The notes: generated from the sequence alone by a model not told the origin. A stretch of 56,884 bases of DNA from Candidatus Rifleibacteriota bacterium (GCA_017526725.1 JAFXRA010000351.1:1-56884), one strand, 5' to 3'. Counted from the first letter of the stretch, positions 41,148 through 51,435 are shown. Made by a program: numbers and translations.

Positions 41148-41187
41148 AGAATTAGGAATTAGGAGTTAAGAGTTTGGAATTTGAGCA
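41148..41187. repeat. degenerate heptanucleotide repeat array
   Basis: Seven-base steps AATTAGG, AATTAGG, AGTTAAG, AGTTTGG, AATTTGA upstream of the M48 gene; the same kind of array lies at 33999-34034. Confidence 0.55.
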
Positions 41188-41195
41188 ATAGTTTA

Positions 41196-41804
41196 TTATA
41201 GTTCTGAAGCCAATTCTTCTGGGGTGTCGAAAATCTTAAAAAGATTATAATTGCCTTCTTTTATTGTCTTTTCTTTAATTCCATGATTAATCAGCGCAAT
41301 TAAAGCATCAAAATAATCATCACTGTTTAACAGATAAATTGGCTTATTATGGCTGCCAACCTGCTTCAAAGTAAGAATGGAGAAAAATTCATCATAAGTG
41401 CCTATGCCGCCGGGTAAACAAACGATAACATCAGATTTATCAAGCATAATCTGTTTTCTAGGGCCTAAATCATCAACTTTTATAACTTCATCTAAGCTAG
41501 AATAAAGCTTACCCTGATCTCCCAAATTTTCAAGGGAAGCAGCTCCAGATTTAAAGCGGCTTTTCAACAATTCAGTATCAGTCATGTAAGTTGGTATAAC
41601 ACCAATTAAGAAGCCATCAGCTGCTTTATAAGAATCGGCAACAACTCTCATGAGTCCTTGAGCTGTTCCACCGTAAAGCAGATTGTAACCCTTTTCAGCC
41701 ACAAGTTTACCAAACAAAGCAGCTTCTGCTTTTATAAAATCAGAAACTTCATCAGAAGAAGAACAAAACACGCATAAAGTCTTATTTCTTTTTGTCGTCA
41801 TCAT
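41196..41804 (-). CDS. LOG family protein (TIGR00730 Rossmann fold, nucleoside 5'-monophosphate phosphoribohydrolase)
   Basis: The family marks are CVFCSSSDEVSDF at the start, YNLLYGGTAQGLMRVVADS, VIPTYMTDTEL, GPRKQIMLDKSD and the active-site PGGIGTYDEFF. LOG proteins hydrolyse N-glycosidic bonds of nucleotide monophosphates (cytokinin precursors in plants and actinobacteria; often AMP in other bacteria). I chose one of the paired ATGs at 41804/41801, which follow GGAG; the longer frame to 41834 has no better site. It overlaps the upstream gene by about 20 bp, so the two are coupled. The RK and PGGxGT residues needed for catalysis are intact. Confidence 0.88.
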   Translation of the reverse strand: MMTTKRNKTLCVFCSSSDEVSDFIKAEAALFGKLVAEKGYNLLYGGTAQGLMRVVADSYKAADGFLIGVIPTYMTDTELLKSRFKSGAASLENLGDQGKLYSSLDEVIKVDDLGPRKQIMLDKSDVIVCLPGGIGTYDEFFSILTLKQVGSHNKPIYLLNSDDYFDALIALINHGIKEKTIKEGNYNLFKIFDTPEELASEL

Positions 41805-42504
41805 CTTCTCCATCATCTGGTTTATCTTCATCAACCAAAGTATTTTCTGTCAATTCGCCTTTTTCGTAGGCTCTTATCCAATGATTCAAAAGGAAACCAT
41901 TGGTTTTTAAGAAATCTTTAAAACTGCGGTGATCTCCTTCTTCACAGGCCTGCTGATAAGCTTTTGTAAAATCCTGAGTAATATATTCCTTTAAGGATTT
42001 GTCTAAGAAAATACCTGCTCCAACCAGAAAATACTGGTCACCTAGTTTCAATACACGTGTAAAAAGCAGGTTTCCTGTTTCTGCTACATCACCATTTCCC
42101 ATAGATTCTTCAACTTCAAAAGTTTCACCAGTAAAAGCATCTCTTAAAGAAATAGACTTACCAGGAACACAGCCTCTGACTTCCAACAAATTCAGAGAAG
42201 TTTCTTCTAAAGCTTTACAAATCTGCATTTCCTGTATAGAAAGCACATCTGCTTTACGTCTGATGAATTCATCCATCAGGCACATATTTTCACCGACAAC
42301 ACCCACATCATCAAGCAAAAACCAAGTTAAAAACAGAAATTCATCAGTAGGATTAAATTCATATTCTTCTTCAGGCTTTAAATCATAGAATATTTCCAGT
42401 GATTCACCCAATGAATTTAAAAATTCCTGTTCAATAGAGAATTCCATAAGTTTGGCAAAAAGACTGCCAAACAACTCTTTTAACTTATTGGTTTTATCTG
42501 TCAT
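41782..42504 (-). CDS. conserved acidic protein, unknown function (SEC-C-associated-like region)
   Basis: A 240-residue cytoplasmic protein without signal or membrane helix. The central part (FLFLTWFLLDD, MDEFIRRKADVLSIQEMQICKALEETSLNLLEVRGCVPG, SLRDAFTGETFEVEES) resembles the region found before SEC-C zinc motifs in Firmicutes proteins, but the SEC-C cysteines are absent. The C-terminus is a run of Asp, Glu and Lys. It is followed, with overlap, by the LOG-family gene. The resemblance is from memory; no function can be given. Confidence 0.6.
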   Translation of the reverse strand: MTDKTNKLKELFGSLFAKLMEFSIEQEFLNSLGESLEIFYDLKPEEEYEFNPTDEFLFLTWFLLDDVGVVGENMCLMDEFIRRKADVLSIQEMQICKALEETSLNLLEVRGCVPGKSISLRDAFTGETFEVEESMGNGDVAETGNLLFTRVLKLGDQYFLVGAGIFLDKSLKEYITQDFTKAYQQACEEGDHRSFKDFLKTNGFLLNHWIRAYEKGELTENTLVDEDKPDDGEDDDDKKK

Positions 42505-42562
42505 TTTTCGCTTCCTGTTAAAATTCCCCTTACCCCCTTTTTAAGGGGGCAAAAGAGAAAAA

Positions 42563-44413
42563 TCAATCATCAGTAAACTTAGCCATCTTCATTCCGACAA
42601 CGGCTTCACCTTTTTTGCGTAAACGAACGGCATCAGGAGTTATTTCAACCCATTCGTCATCAGCAACATATTCCAAGCACTGATCAAGAGTCATACGACG
42701 AGGAGCAGGCAGGGTTTCAAGAACTTCAGATGTTGCAGAACGATGGTTGGTAACGTGTTTCTTCTTGGTAATATTAACCTTCAAATCAGTATTCAAAGGT
42801 CTTTCTCCGACTACTAAACCTTCATAGATTTCTTCGCCTGGAGCATAGAAAAGAACACCGCGTTCTGAAAGATTCTTTATAGCATAAGCAGTAGCAGGAC
42901 CTGGGTCAGTTGCTACCATAACCCCATTTCTCTGATCAGGAATATCGCCACGGTATGGTTCGTAGCCTCTGAAACACTGATTCATAATTCCTGTGCCGTT
43001 GGTCAAAGTGAGAAGCATAGAACGGAAACCTAATAAACCACGGGCAGGGGCTGAGAATATCAGTCTCAAATAATTGTCGAGAAGGCGCTTTGTATCTTCA
43101 AGAATAGCTCTGCGAGGCAATAATGCATTCATAATTGCGCTCATATAGCTTTCAGGAACGTCAACGGCCAATTCTTCAATTGGTTCAAGAACTTCGCCAG
43201 TTTTTTCGTCTTTTTTGAAAATTGCTTTCGGCTTGCTGACCTGAAGTTCATAACCTTCACGGCGCATAGTTTCAATAAGAATACCAAGATGCAGTTCGCC
43301 GCGTCCAGAAACCAGAAATTGGTCATTTCTGCCTGGAACTGGTTCAACACGCATTGCTACGTTTGTTTCCAATTCCTTCATAAGTCTGGCTTGAATCTGT
43401 CTGACGGTCATGAATTTGCTTTCTTTGCAGCGGCCGGCAAATGGGCTTGTATTTGCAGCAAATGTCATTGAAATAACAGGCTGGTCTATAGCTACAACTG
43501 GTTCTGGGTCACAGAGTTCAGTACAAACAGTGTCGCCAATACTAATATTAGGAATACCGCATATAGCAACAATATCACCAGCACCAGCTTCTTCAATTTC
43601 TATCCTTTGAATTCCATGGAAAGAATAGAGCCGCATAATTTTGCATTTTTCAGCAACTTCAGTAGGATTGCTTCTGTAAACATCGGCCTTCGCAGTTAAA
43701 ACCCCTGTAAGAATACGGCCGACACCAATTCTGCCAACATAGTCATTATAATCAAGACTTGTAATCTGCATTTTAGCCGGGCCTTCAAGATTTGCTTCCG
43801 GAGCTGGAACCTGTTTGATGATTTCTTCAAGAAGAGGTCTGATATCTTTTCTTTCATCAGACATATTTCTAACGGCATAACCTTCACGACCTGATGCATA
43901 AAGAACCGGGTAATCCAGCATTTCTTCCGGAACACCAACATCAATGAACAAATCAAGAATTTCATCCTGAACTGCTTCAACACGAGCATCTGGTCTGTCT
44001 ATTTTATTTATAACGACAACAGGTTTTAAACCAGCAGCAATTGCTTTTTTTAAAACAAAACGAGTCTGAGGCATAGGCCCTTCAAAAGCATCAACAAGAA
44101 GAAGGCATCCGTTTGCCATATGCAATACACGTTCAACTTCCCCGCCGAAATCAACGTGCCCTGGGGTGTCAACAAGATTAATACGATAACCGTTATATTC
44201 AAGAGAAAGGTTCTTTGAAAGAATTGTGATACCACGTTCTCTTTCAATGTCGTTGTTATCCATAAAACGTTCTTCAACATGCTGATTATCACGGAAGAGT
44301 CCTGACTGTTTAATCATAGCATCAACCAAAGTGGTTTTTCCATGGTCAACATGGGCTATAATAGCTACGTTACGTATCTTTTCAGGATCAAAAATGTGTC
44401 TATGTGCTGTCAC
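42563..44413 (-). CDS. typA: translational GTPase TypA/BipA
   Basis: A ribosome-binding GTPase involved in 50S assembly and stress or low-temperature growth. The 616 residues hold the G domain: G1 AHVDHGKT (20-27), the RERGIT switch I, DTPGHVDF (G3) and NKIDRPDAR (G4). An EF-Tu domain II, an EF-G-type domain III/V with the [26 protein letters not shown] signature, and the TypA-specific C-terminal domain ([34 protein letters not shown]) follow. Length is normal. The start is GTG 44413 with GGAG 7 bp upstream. It is a single gene, with a small CCCCCTT/AAGGGGG hairpin (42534-42550) between it and the next gene. Confidence 0.97.
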   Translation of the reverse strand: MTAHRHIFDPEKIRNVAIIAHVDHGKTTLVDAMIKQSGLFRDNQHVEERFMDNNDIERERGITILSKNLSLEYNGYRINLVDTPGHVDFGGEVERVLHMANGCLLLVDAFEGPMPQTRFVLKKAIAAGLKPVVVINKIDRPDARVEAVQDEILDLFIDVGVPEEMLDYPVLYASGREGYAVRNMSDERKDIRPLLEEIIKQVPAPEANLEGPAKMQITSLDYNDYVGRIGVGRILTGVLTAKADVYRSNPTEVAEKCKIMRLYSFHGIQRIEIEEAGAGDIVAICGIPNISIGDTVCTELCDPEPVVAIDQPVISMTFAANTSPFAGRCKESKFMTVRQIQARLMKELETNVAMRVEPVPGRNDQFLVSGRGELHLGILIETMRREGYELQVSKPKAIFKKDEKTGEVLEPIEELAVDVPESYMSAIMNALLPRRAILEDTKRLLDNYLRLIFSAPARGLLGFRSMLLTLTNGTGIMNQCFRGYEPYRGDIPDQRNGVMVATDPGPATAYAIKNLSERGVLFYAPGEEIYEGLVVGERPLNTDLKVNITKKKHVTNHRSATSEVLETLPAPRRMTLDQCLEYVADDEWVEITPDAVRLRKKGEAVVGMKMAKFTDD

Positions 44414-44558
44414 TGTAATACTCCTAAGACAAAAGTCAGGTCTTTTTATTTAAGGCAAATATTGTACACAAAGTCAGTTTTACTTGCAAGTTTTTTTTTA
44501 TATTGTGGAAGAGTAAACGCAGACTTATTCTTTTATTGATTCAGTTATAATCTATCTT

Positions 44559-45143
44559 TTATCTGACTATAGAAACCTCAATCAGCTCTTCTACATCTTT
44601 GCGTGCATGCTTATAAGTTCCCCAGGCTTTTATCTTGATATAATCTTTGGTATAACCGTTCTTTTCCAAAGAAACCAGTTCAAAACTGCTTACACCAAAA
44701 TTATAATTTGCACCATCTTCTGAAAAATGGTCAAAATTCCTTTTTATTTTTGATGCAGTCTTATTATATGGATTTTCACCACTTTCTGAATCGATATCTA
44801 CTTTAACTTTTGTACAAAGATCACTCAGCCAGATATTTTTACAATAAACTAAATGCGGGTCGTTTAAATCCTTTTTCTCAGCTCTTAAGCTTAATTCTAA
44901 TTCATTGATTTTGTAATAATCAGAAGATAAAACTCTGTATTTATAAATAGCAAGCTGTACCGCAGTATTTGCGGCCATTAACGCTCTGGTTGTATCATAT
45001 TGAAATTCCTGAGTGCTTCTTTTGGTCTTAGTATTTATAAAAAGGAAACTCAGCATAATTACCAACACAGTGCAGAACAAAATTACGCTGACAATTGCCA
45101 CACCGCGTTTATTCTTATTTCTTTTATTACTTAAGATAATCAT
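44559..45143 (-). CDS. PilX/GspK-like minor pilin or pseudopilin
   Basis: The 194-residue protein begins with a basic segment (NKRNKNKRG) and a 24-residue hydrophobic helix (VAIVSVILFCTVLVIMLSFLF) without the usual Glu5, then a soluble domain. This matches PilX/GspK-type minor pilins, which cap the pilus tip and often lack Glu5. It overlaps the upstream pilin gene by 4 bp (ATGA). Its exact class is uncertain because the soluble domain has no motif I recognise. Confidence 0.65.
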   Translation of the reverse strand: MIILSNKRNKNKRGVAIVSVILFCTVLVIMLSFLFINTKTKRSTQEFQYDTTRALMAANTAVQLAIYKYRVLSSDYYKINELELSLRAEKKDLNDPHLVYCKNIWLSDLCTKVKVDIDSESGENPYNKTASKIKRNFDHFSEDGANYNFGVSSFELVSLEKNGYTKDYIKIKAWGTYKHARKDVEELIEVSIVR

Positions 45144-45796
45144 TTAACCATATCAGCCCGGAAAGAAGATAATTTTATGGGTTTTGATTTTCCAAAACCT
45201 ACTGAAATATTAAAAACAAAAGCTGGATCAAAACTACTGTATCTTAGAGTTTCAGAAGCAGAGAAATTATAATAATAGAAATCCATAGCACCATCATGAG
45301 GCACTTTATAGTTCTGTGACCGGAATTCTTTTATTATATTAACTTCTATGCGGTATTTTACTCTGTTAATCTGTATATCATCACAATAACCACGCAGATG
45401 CAGATTATCAGGATGCTTTGGGGTTTTACCGTCAGCACTCAAACCAATCATTGGTGGACCTGGCTCCGCAAAATTCAATGTTCCCTGAACAGTTCCATCT
45501 GGAGTTTGAATATCTAGAGGAACCGTTTTTAAAGTTTTATCTATAATCATATCATAGGACAGAGTATTCATCAGATTTACAACTGATTCAGCTATTTTCA
45601 AAGCCATTTCCTGTTCCATCTGCCTTGTTGATGTGGAATAATAGGTAGAAAAAGTCCCCACAGCAGGTAATGCTGCTAAAGCAAGAATCAAAAGGGCAAC
45701 AATGACTTCTACCAGTGAGACCCCTGATTTTTTTTGAATAATTCTGTTAATACTGCTGATGCTTTCGCTGTAATGTTTTGATTTTAGCATTTTCAT
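45140..45796 (-). CDS. prepilin-type minor pseudopilin (PilV/GspI-like)
   Basis: The prepilin peptidase site and helix are plain: KKSG-VSLVEVIVALLILALAALPAVG (cleavage after Gly25, Glu at position +5 of the mature form), followed by EQEMALKIAESVVNLMNTL. It is 218 residues with a soluble beta domain. The pilin would be processed by PilD and inserted in the inner membrane before assembly. It overlaps the upstream 760-residue gene by 50 bp and the downstream PilX-like gene by 4 bp, so the three form one unit. Confidence 0.85.
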   Translation of the reverse strand: MKMLKSKHYSESISSINRIIQKKSGVSLVEVIVALLILALAALPAVGTFSTYYSTSTRQMEQEMALKIAESVVNLMNTLSYDMIIDKTLKTVPLDIQTPDGTVQGTLNFAEPGPPMIGLSADGKTPKHPDNLHLRGYCDDIQINRVKYRIEVNIIKEFRSQNYKVPHDGAMDFYYYNFSASETLRYSSFDPAFVFNISVGFGKSKPIKLSSFRADMVK

Positions 45797-48029
45797 CTTT
45801 TACTCTAAAATAGAGTTTTATTTTTCTCTTATTATTTGCAAAATCTGACGCTTCAACTGTTATAGACGGGAATTTGTTCTCTTCCAGTTCTTTCACTGAT
45901 CTTACTTCACCATCTGGAGTAGGTTCTCTGAATACTACCTTCAAAGGTTCCTGAACTGAGTTTTCTACAACAGGAATTGTGCTATAAGTTGTTCTAGGAA
46001 ATTCATATACTCTATGGTAAGGCGGAACCTGATTAGGAATATCAATAGTTATCTTTCCTTCTTTAATACCGGTAGGAATAGCAATAGTATTACTGATATT
46101 GTTTATATTTTTTTCTTCTGGATAAGAATTTGCCCATTTAACACTGTCGTCTACCCAAACGCCCAGTTCATATTCAACATCTTCCTGAATTTCCACTTCT
46201 GAATCATCTAAATTTTCAATCAAAGCAATAGTTTCTTTCCATGTACCGTTGCGTTTTCCCAGCAGGCTTTCGCCGTTATTTTCCAATGTTTCATCCGGTT
46301 TGCCGTCACTTCTTGTATCAGAATAAGACTGATCTTCTAAGCGAAAGTGCTTATTAATAAAAGAAGGGTCTGCATTTTTCAAAAGTTTGCTCTGTTGAGT
46401 TCTATCCCTATCATTCATATGTTTAGAAGAAACTAAATCATAAATAGTAAAATAGGGTCTTTTATTAGAATTCTTAACTTCCGGGTAATAACATTCTTTT
46501 AAAATATTGCGGGAATCACCGACAAATTCATTATAAACAGCCAGATTTGACAACCCGTCAGCAGAGAAAGAACTAAAACTTCTATTTTTAAAATCAGGAG
46601 AGTCCTCTACCATTAAACCACCGGCAGGCATACAGGGCGGGAAAAATATCTGTTTTTCTTCACCATATTTTGCAGAGGTCAATTTTATTAAAATATTCGG
46701 CAAATCGTTGTCTGAAATTCTGATATAGCCCTCATGGATTCTATCATCTCCAGTTATGCCCTTTACAGTCATTTTATATCGTTCATTATTAGGAACATTA
46801 TTATTATTTTCTTTATAAGGCCAAGCTTTTGCTCCGTGAGGATTTCTTGATAAATCACTAAAATAAGCAGCATTTCTAGGTAAACCATAACATTCATTAG
46901 GGCGGTCTTCTTTAATTGATGCACAACCAGGATTCAGGTTGCCCACCCGTTTACCCAGGCTTGTACTTGGACGCCCCATATCTTGAGCAAAAACAGTGTA
47001 TCTCATATAACCATAACAATTATTGGGCGGAGAGGAAAAAATATCATCCAAATAACCGGATTTTCTACCGCTGCCTTCAAGTATAACTGTTTGAACATCG
47101 CCGTTATCCCAATTTTCACAGTCTACCCAATTTAATCTAGAACTCGGACAATGTTCTATTTTACCTAAAACGATTTTTACATCAACTTGCTTATCTTTGT
47201 TTTCTCTTATCATTAAATCATCAAAAGCAAACCAATCACCCGTAAATATTTTTCGATCATTTCCTATTGTTGGGAACTTATTATCAGAACATCCATCTAT
47301 CCAAGGCGGAGTTCTATCCAAATAATAGATTCTAAAATAAACTGTGCTTCCTTCACCAATTAATGAATCTGTTTCGATTGGAACTATACCTTTAACTTTT
47401 GCTCTTAAATTTTTAATTACTGGTTTTTTACCTCCAAAACAATGCCCATCAGGGGGAATACATTCAGAACCACATAAATTCTCAGCATCATGGCAAGAAT
47501 AGCCATCTGCTTTTATATTGTCTAGAGTAGTTACAGGAAAATTTTCTGATACAAATTGCGTTTCTTCATCTAAACTATAATAAATTTTGGGTGAAGTTAT
47601 TGGATCTGACGAATCATTATCAGATGAGTCTCCAACTTTGACTGGAACCCAATTCCCTGCTGCATCCTTATAACCAGTATCCAGATAAAAGTGACTACTT
47701 ACATAACCAGCCCCATCACCACTTTCTAAATACAACGCCCCAGGTATTATTGAATTGATATACTTACCCTTATCAGTTTCCAAAATAGCAGTTGAAGGAA
47801 TATCTGATAAAACAAAGGCTTCCATATCGCAATTGATATTTTTGTTATAATTTATTGGATCAGTATCTTCAAAAACCGTTACTATTGGCGGTTTCCCCAA
47901 ACCACCTGTTACATCTACCTTTTTTAGTTTATCGCGTAAAAGATCTCCAGCAGCAGCAAAAACAGAAGATTGGGCAAAAATTAAGAATCCAAATAATATT
48001 AAAATAAAAAAACTTTTTTTCTTCATCAT
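45747..48029 (-). CDS. large exported protein of a minor-pilin operon, unknown function
   Basis: The 760-residue protein has a signal peptide (cleavage near VFAA, residue 25) and no membrane helix afterwards. A cluster of four cysteines (C179, C186, C190, C197) may bind metal or form disulfides. The remainder is rich in beta strands, Asn, Asp and Pro, with Ig-like stretches (VFAQDMGRPSTSLG; SITVEASDFANNKRKIKLYF near the end). Position directly upstream of two pilin genes with overlap suggests a pilus-tip adhesin or a secreted product of this system, like PilY-type proteins in other operons. No homologue is recognised. Confidence 0.65.
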   Translation of the reverse strand: MMKKKSFFILILFGFLIFAQSSVFAAAGDLLRDKLKKVDVTGGLGKPPIVTVFEDTDPINYNKNINCDMEAFVLSDIPSTAILETDKGKYINSIIPGALYLESGDGAGYVSSHFYLDTGYKDAAGNWVPVKVGDSSDNDSSDPITSPKIYYSLDEETQFVSENFPVTTLDNIKADGYSCHDAENLCGSECIPPDGHCFGGKKPVIKNLRAKVKGIVPIETDSLIGEGSTVYFRIYYLDRTPPWIDGCSDNKFPTIGNDRKIFTGDWFAFDDLMIRENKDKQVDVKIVLGKIEHCPSSRLNWVDCENWDNGDVQTVILEGSGRKSGYLDDIFSSPPNNCYGYMRYTVFAQDMGRPSTSLGKRVGNLNPGCASIKEDRPNECYGLPRNAAYFSDLSRNPHGAKAWPYKENNNNVPNNERYKMTVKGITGDDRIHEGYIRISDNDLPNILIKLTSAKYGEEKQIFFPPCMPAGGLMVEDSPDFKNRSFSSFSADGLSNLAVYNEFVGDSRNILKECYYPEVKNSNKRPYFTIYDLVSSKHMNDRDRTQQSKLLKNADPSFINKHFRLEDQSYSDTRSDGKPDETLENNGESLLGKRNGTWKETIALIENLDDSEVEIQEDVEYELGVWVDDSVKWANSYPEEKNINNISNTIAIPTGIKEGKITIDIPNQVPPYHRVYEFPRTTYSTIPVVENSVQEPLKVVFREPTPDGEVRSVKELEENKFPSITVEASDFANNKRKIKLYFRVKDENAKIKTLQRKHQQY

Positions 48030-48092
48030 TTCCCTCTTATTATTCTTTTATTCTAATCAATTTACGAAAATCAAGCAACAAAGAAAAATAAA

Positions 48093-49589
48093 CTAAATTA
48101 CGCTATTCAAAAGTTTGTAGGCCATGCTTTCAAGAGAATCATTATCTTTATCTGAAAAACGATTTAAAAGACGTTCTTCTAATTTCTTTAAAAACCAAGG
48201 CCGCCAGATGCTAAATGGTATGTCATCCAAAGATGCCAGTACAGATTCTTCAAAATCATCTTCATAAGCAGACTGTTTTAAAAGTTTGCTGGTAATCCCG
48301 TGAAAATAACTAGCCCTGGCCTTTAACGGCTTATTGTTCATTACAAACTTAAAATACCTTTGGGCTTTCACCAAATCGTTATTTTCAAGAAGAACCAAAC
48401 CCATATAATAGTTAGTCCAGGGATAATTCAGACTTCTAGATATGTCTATCAAATCTTTCAAACACTTTTCATTTTTATCTATAGAAACAAAAATAAAACA
48501 CTTGATGAGCTTAAAGAAATTAGCAAAAGTAAATTTTTTTATAAACAGATTATCGCCTGTCTGGCAGATAATATATAAAGCTAAGGGAAATCCAATAAAT
48601 ATAAAAACCAAGATCAGAATATTTTCCCAAAAATAGGCTAAAAAATAGTTTTTAACGATAAATCCATAGGGTTTGGTGTAAGACTTAGATTCTTTATCAT
48701 ATGCAAGGCCTAAAGCAGTTGTGTTTTTACCGCTATTAGAACAAGCTTCAGCCATTAATGGAAAAACATCTTTTTTGTCGCCGGAATATGCATAATAGGT
48801 GAGAAAATCCTGTATAGCTTCTGAATACCTTCTGGTATACAAATATGCTTTTGCTCTCATCAGATAATAATGATACTGATTAGGAGCCTTGTTAAGAAGC
48901 TCTGTTACAGCACTTATAACAGTATCCATTGATTGAGATTTAAAAGAACTCTCTGCTTTATCAATAATTTTTTTTAATTCATAAACCCTTTCAACTTCTT
49001 CTTTTAACTGAAAAGCAGCACCATAATCAGGTTCTTTTTCCAGAATCATATTTAAAATATCAAGAGCTTTTTCATATTCACCTTTGTTAAATAATGCATA
49101 AGCAGTATTATAAGAAGAAATTGCAGAATATTTATTTATATCATAGCTTCTACCTGTTGAAGCATCAACGGCAATACCCTGTTTTTGATATTCTTTTATC
49201 TCTGCCTTAATCTTTTTTATTTCATCAAGACTAGATAAAGCCTCTTTATCATTAGGACGGTAAATAAGTATTTCTCTATATATTTCAGAAGCTTTTGGAA
49301 GATTTTTTTCCTGCATATAAATAAAAGCTTTTTTGGAAAGAGTTTCAACGTATTCGTCAATTTGTTTATAGAGAGTTTCTTCAAATTCTTTTATTTCAGA
49401 TTCTTCTTTGCTTTCTTCTTTTGCACGTAAGAAATATTCTTCAGCAGCTTTATAATTTTTTATATTCAAGTAATTGCGCGCTTTTCGCAAGTATTCCTTA
49501 GACTGAATAGATAAAGCAAAAATGCTGCTGGTCATAAAAACCATGCATATTACTATTATTATTTTTTCTAGGGAACTCTGCTTAATCAT
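48093..49589 (-). CDS. TPR protein with signal and internal membrane helix
   Basis: The 498 residues start with an N-terminal hydrophobic signal (IIIVICMVFMTSSIFA). Four to five TPR repeats follow (YLRKARNYLNIKNYKAAEEYFLRAK, AFIYMQEKNLPKASEIYREIL, AYALFNKGEYEKALDILNMIL, YLMRAKAYLYTRRYSEAIQDFL). A membrane helix (about 315-338, NILILVFIFIGFPLALYII) and a cytoplasmic helical C-terminus with one more TPR complete it. It is the first gene of the minus-strand run that leads to the pilin genes, so an assembly or PilF-like role is possible. Confidence 0.8.
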   Translation of the reverse strand: MIKQSSLEKIIIVICMVFMTSSIFALSIQSKEYLRKARNYLNIKNYKAAEEYFLRAKEESKEESEIKEFEETLYKQIDEYVETLSKKAFIYMQEKNLPKASEIYREILIYRPNDKEALSSLDEIKKIKAEIKEYQKQGIAVDASTGRSYDINKYSAISSYNTAYALFNKGEYEKALDILNMILEKEPDYGAAFQLKEEVERVYELKKIIDKAESSFKSQSMDTVISAVTELLNKAPNQYHYYLMRAKAYLYTRRYSEAIQDFLTYYAYSGDKKDVFPLMAEACSNSGKNTTALGLAYDKESKSYTKPYGFIVKNYFLAYFWENILILVFIFIGFPLALYIICQTGDNLFIKKFTFANFFKLIKCFIFVSIDKNEKCLKDLIDISRSLNYPWTNYYMGLVLLENNDLVKAQRYFKFVMNNKPLKARASYFHGITSKLLKQSAYEDDFEESVLASLDDIPFSIWRPWFLKKLEERLLNRFSDKDNDSLESMAYKLLNSVI

Positions 49590-49661
49590 GTTTTTAGTAT
49601 ATCACCAGTTTACGGTCTAAACAATAATTTGTTTTACCCCCAATCACTAACTACCCATCAC

Positions 49662-49678
49662 GCCAAGCTCCGCTTGGC
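49662..49678. repeat. short palindromic repeat, copy D
   Basis: Perfect GCCAAGC/GCTTGGC arms with loop TCC, 18 bp before the long hairpin at 49696. Confidence 0.7.
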
Positions 49679-49695
49679 TCCGTGCTCTCTAAAAT

Positions 49696-49774
49696 AGTCT
49701 ACCCATTGTCATAACCGTATAGCTTTCAGGGCTAAAGCCCATACGCTATACTTTTTATGACAAATGTGTAGACT
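49696..49774. repeat. solo copy of the MITE inner hairpin
   Basis: AGTCTACCCATTGTCATAA at the left and its near-complement at the right (TTATGACAAATGTGTAGACT) enclose the same GTATAGC/GCTATAC core as at 6169-6245. The two copies differ by one base in the core, and by a paired C/G to T/A change in the outer arm. The outer GAGCTTGTCC ends are absent here. Confidence 0.75.
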
Positions 49775-49889
49775 TCTCTTATCACTAAAAAGATTACTCT
49801 TCTTCTCTTTCTCCCTAACATCTTGCATTTTAATGGCTCGACGCTTATAATTGCCTTGTTAAAAATTTAACTTTGTTATGGAGAAGATA

Positions 49890-51272
49890 ATGGTAGATCT
49901 TGATAAAATCATTTCTTTATGCAAAAGACGCGGCTTTATTTTCCAGGGCAGCGAACAATACGGCGGACTTCAAGGCACCTGGGATTACGGCCCACTTGGT
50001 GTTGAATTAAAGAATAACGTAAAAAAAGCCTGGTGGCGCTACAACGTTTATGAACGCGACGACATGGAAGGCTTGGACAGTTCCATTCTTTTAAACAGAC
50101 TGGTTCTTAAGTATTCTGGTCACGAAGCTACTTTTTCTGACCCGATGGTAGACTGCAGAAAGTGCAAAAAGAGATTCAGAGCAGACCAGGTTGATCCAAA
50201 CGAAAAATGTTCTGAAGGCGGAACCCACGACCTTACTGAACCAAGACCCTTCAATCTTATGTTCAAAACTACTTATGGTCCTGTTGCTGATGAAAACAAC
50301 ATCGCTTATCTGAGACCAGAAACCGCTCAAGGCATTTTCATCAACTTCAAGAACGTTCTTGATTCAACCAACCGCAAGCTTCCATTTGGTATAGCTCAGA
50401 TTGGTAAGTCTTTCAGAAATGAAATTACACCCAAGAACTTCATTTTCAGAGTTCGCGAATTCGAACAGATGGAAATAGAATACTTTGTAATGCCTGGCGA
50501 AGACGAAAAATGCCATCAGGAATGGGTTGAAGCTCGTAAGAACTGGTATATCAGATATGGCATCAAACCAGAAAACCTCAGACTCTATAACCAGACAAAA
50601 GAAGAACTGGCTCACTATGCAAAAGCTACAGTAGATATTCACTACCGTTTCTTCCCAGAAAGACCGGAAGAAGACAAGCAGTTCGATGAAGTTGAAGGCG
50701 TTGCAAACCGCACAGACTTCGACCTTAGCTGTCACACAAAGGGTGGTAAGCTTGTTCTTGCTGATGGTAGAGAATTTCCAAATACTGACGCTACCAACAG
50801 ATTGACCTATTTCGATCCCAAGACCAATCAGCATTTGCTTCCTTATGTAATCGAACCCTCCTGTGGTGTCGATCGTGCAACCCTAGCATTTATGATGGAT
50901 GCATACTGTGAAGAAGAAGTTAAGGAAGGCGATACTCGCGTTGTTCTTAAACTTCACCCGGCATTGGCACCTATAAAGGTTGCTGTTCTTCCATTAAAGA
51001 AGAATAACGAAGACATCAAGGCTACTGCCCATAAGATTAAAAAGATTCTTTTGGGAAGCGGCTTCAGAACTGTTTATGATGATACTGCCGGAATCGGTAA
51101 GCTTTATCGCCGTCAGGACGAAGTCGGCACACCATTCTGCGTAACAGTTGACTTCCAGACTCTTGAAGACAATACTGTAACTGTTCGCGACCGCGATACT
51201 ATGGCTCAGGAACGTGTTGCTATCGACGATTTGAAGGATTACGTTGCCAAGAGAATCGGGCATAATGACTGA
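49890..51272 (+). CDS. glyS: glycyl-tRNA synthetase, alpha2 type
   Basis: A class II aminoacyl-tRNA synthetase that charges tRNA-Gly. Marks: [36 protein letters not shown], the zinc-like CRKC...CSEGG insertion, motif 2 [33 protein letters not shown], motif 3 [15 protein letters not shown] and the C-terminal anticodon-binding domain (VAVLPLKKN). It is the alpha2 type, not the tetrameric alpha2beta2 type of E. coli. The start is ATG 49890, with GGAGAAG just before it; the in-frame ATG at 49878 lies inside that ribosome-binding site. About 460 residues is normal. It is preceded by the repeat hairpin. Confidence 0.97.
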   Translation: MVDLDKIISLCKRRGFIFQGSEQYGGLQGTWDYGPLGVELKNNVKKAWWRYNVYERDDMEGLDSSILLNRLVLKYSGHEATFSDPMVDCRKCKKRFRADQVDPNEKCSEGGTHDLTEPRPFNLMFKTTYGPVADENNIAYLRPETAQGIFINFKNVLDSTNRKLPFGIAQIGKSFRNEITPKNFIFRVREFEQMEIEYFVMPGEDEKCHQEWVEARKNWYIRYGIKPENLRLYNQTKEELAHYAKATVDIHYRFFPERPEEDKQFDEVEGVANRTDFDLSCHTKGGKLVLADGREFPNTDATNRLTYFDPKTNQHLLPYVIEPSCGVDRATLAFMMDAYCEEEVKEGDTRVVLKLHPALAPIKVAVLPLKKNNEDIKATAHKIKKILLGSGFRTVYDDTAGIGKLYRRQDEVGTPFCVTVDFQTLEDNTVTVRDRDTMAQERVAIDDLKDYVAKRIGHND

Positions 51273-51282
51273 GTATCTTTAA

Positions 51283-51412
51283 GACCCCCTCAGTCGCTTT
51301 CAGCGACAGCTCCCCCAACTTCTTGGGGGCGCATCTTTGTATCACGAACTAAGATCTGCCCCCACATAGGTGGGGGAAGTGGATTTGGCGAAGCCAAAGA
51401 CGAAAGGGGTCC
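51283..51412. repeat. inverted pair of CCCCC...GGGGG palindromic repeats (copies E2 and E3)
   Basis: E2 (51283-51329: GACCCCCTCAGTCGC, inner GCTTTCAGCG stem, AGCTCCCCCAAC/TTGGGGG) and E3 (51358-51412, opposite orientation: GCCCCCACATAGGTGGGGG ... AAAGGGGTC) frame 28 bp. Together they form one large palindrome between glyS and the MIF gene. Confidence 0.75.
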
Positions 51413-51435
51413 TCATATTAACAAGGAGTAAATAG

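Noticed and set aside
42534..42550. CCCCCTT/AAGGGGG hairpin as a terminator upstream of typA's downstream end
   Set aside because: It is a clear hairpin but has no T run in either direction; a weak or attenuating role cannot be shown.
50364..50834. 156-codon minus-strand frame inside glyS
   Set aside because: glyS is unmistakable on the plus strand; the antisense frame has no recognised domain and no ribosome-binding site.
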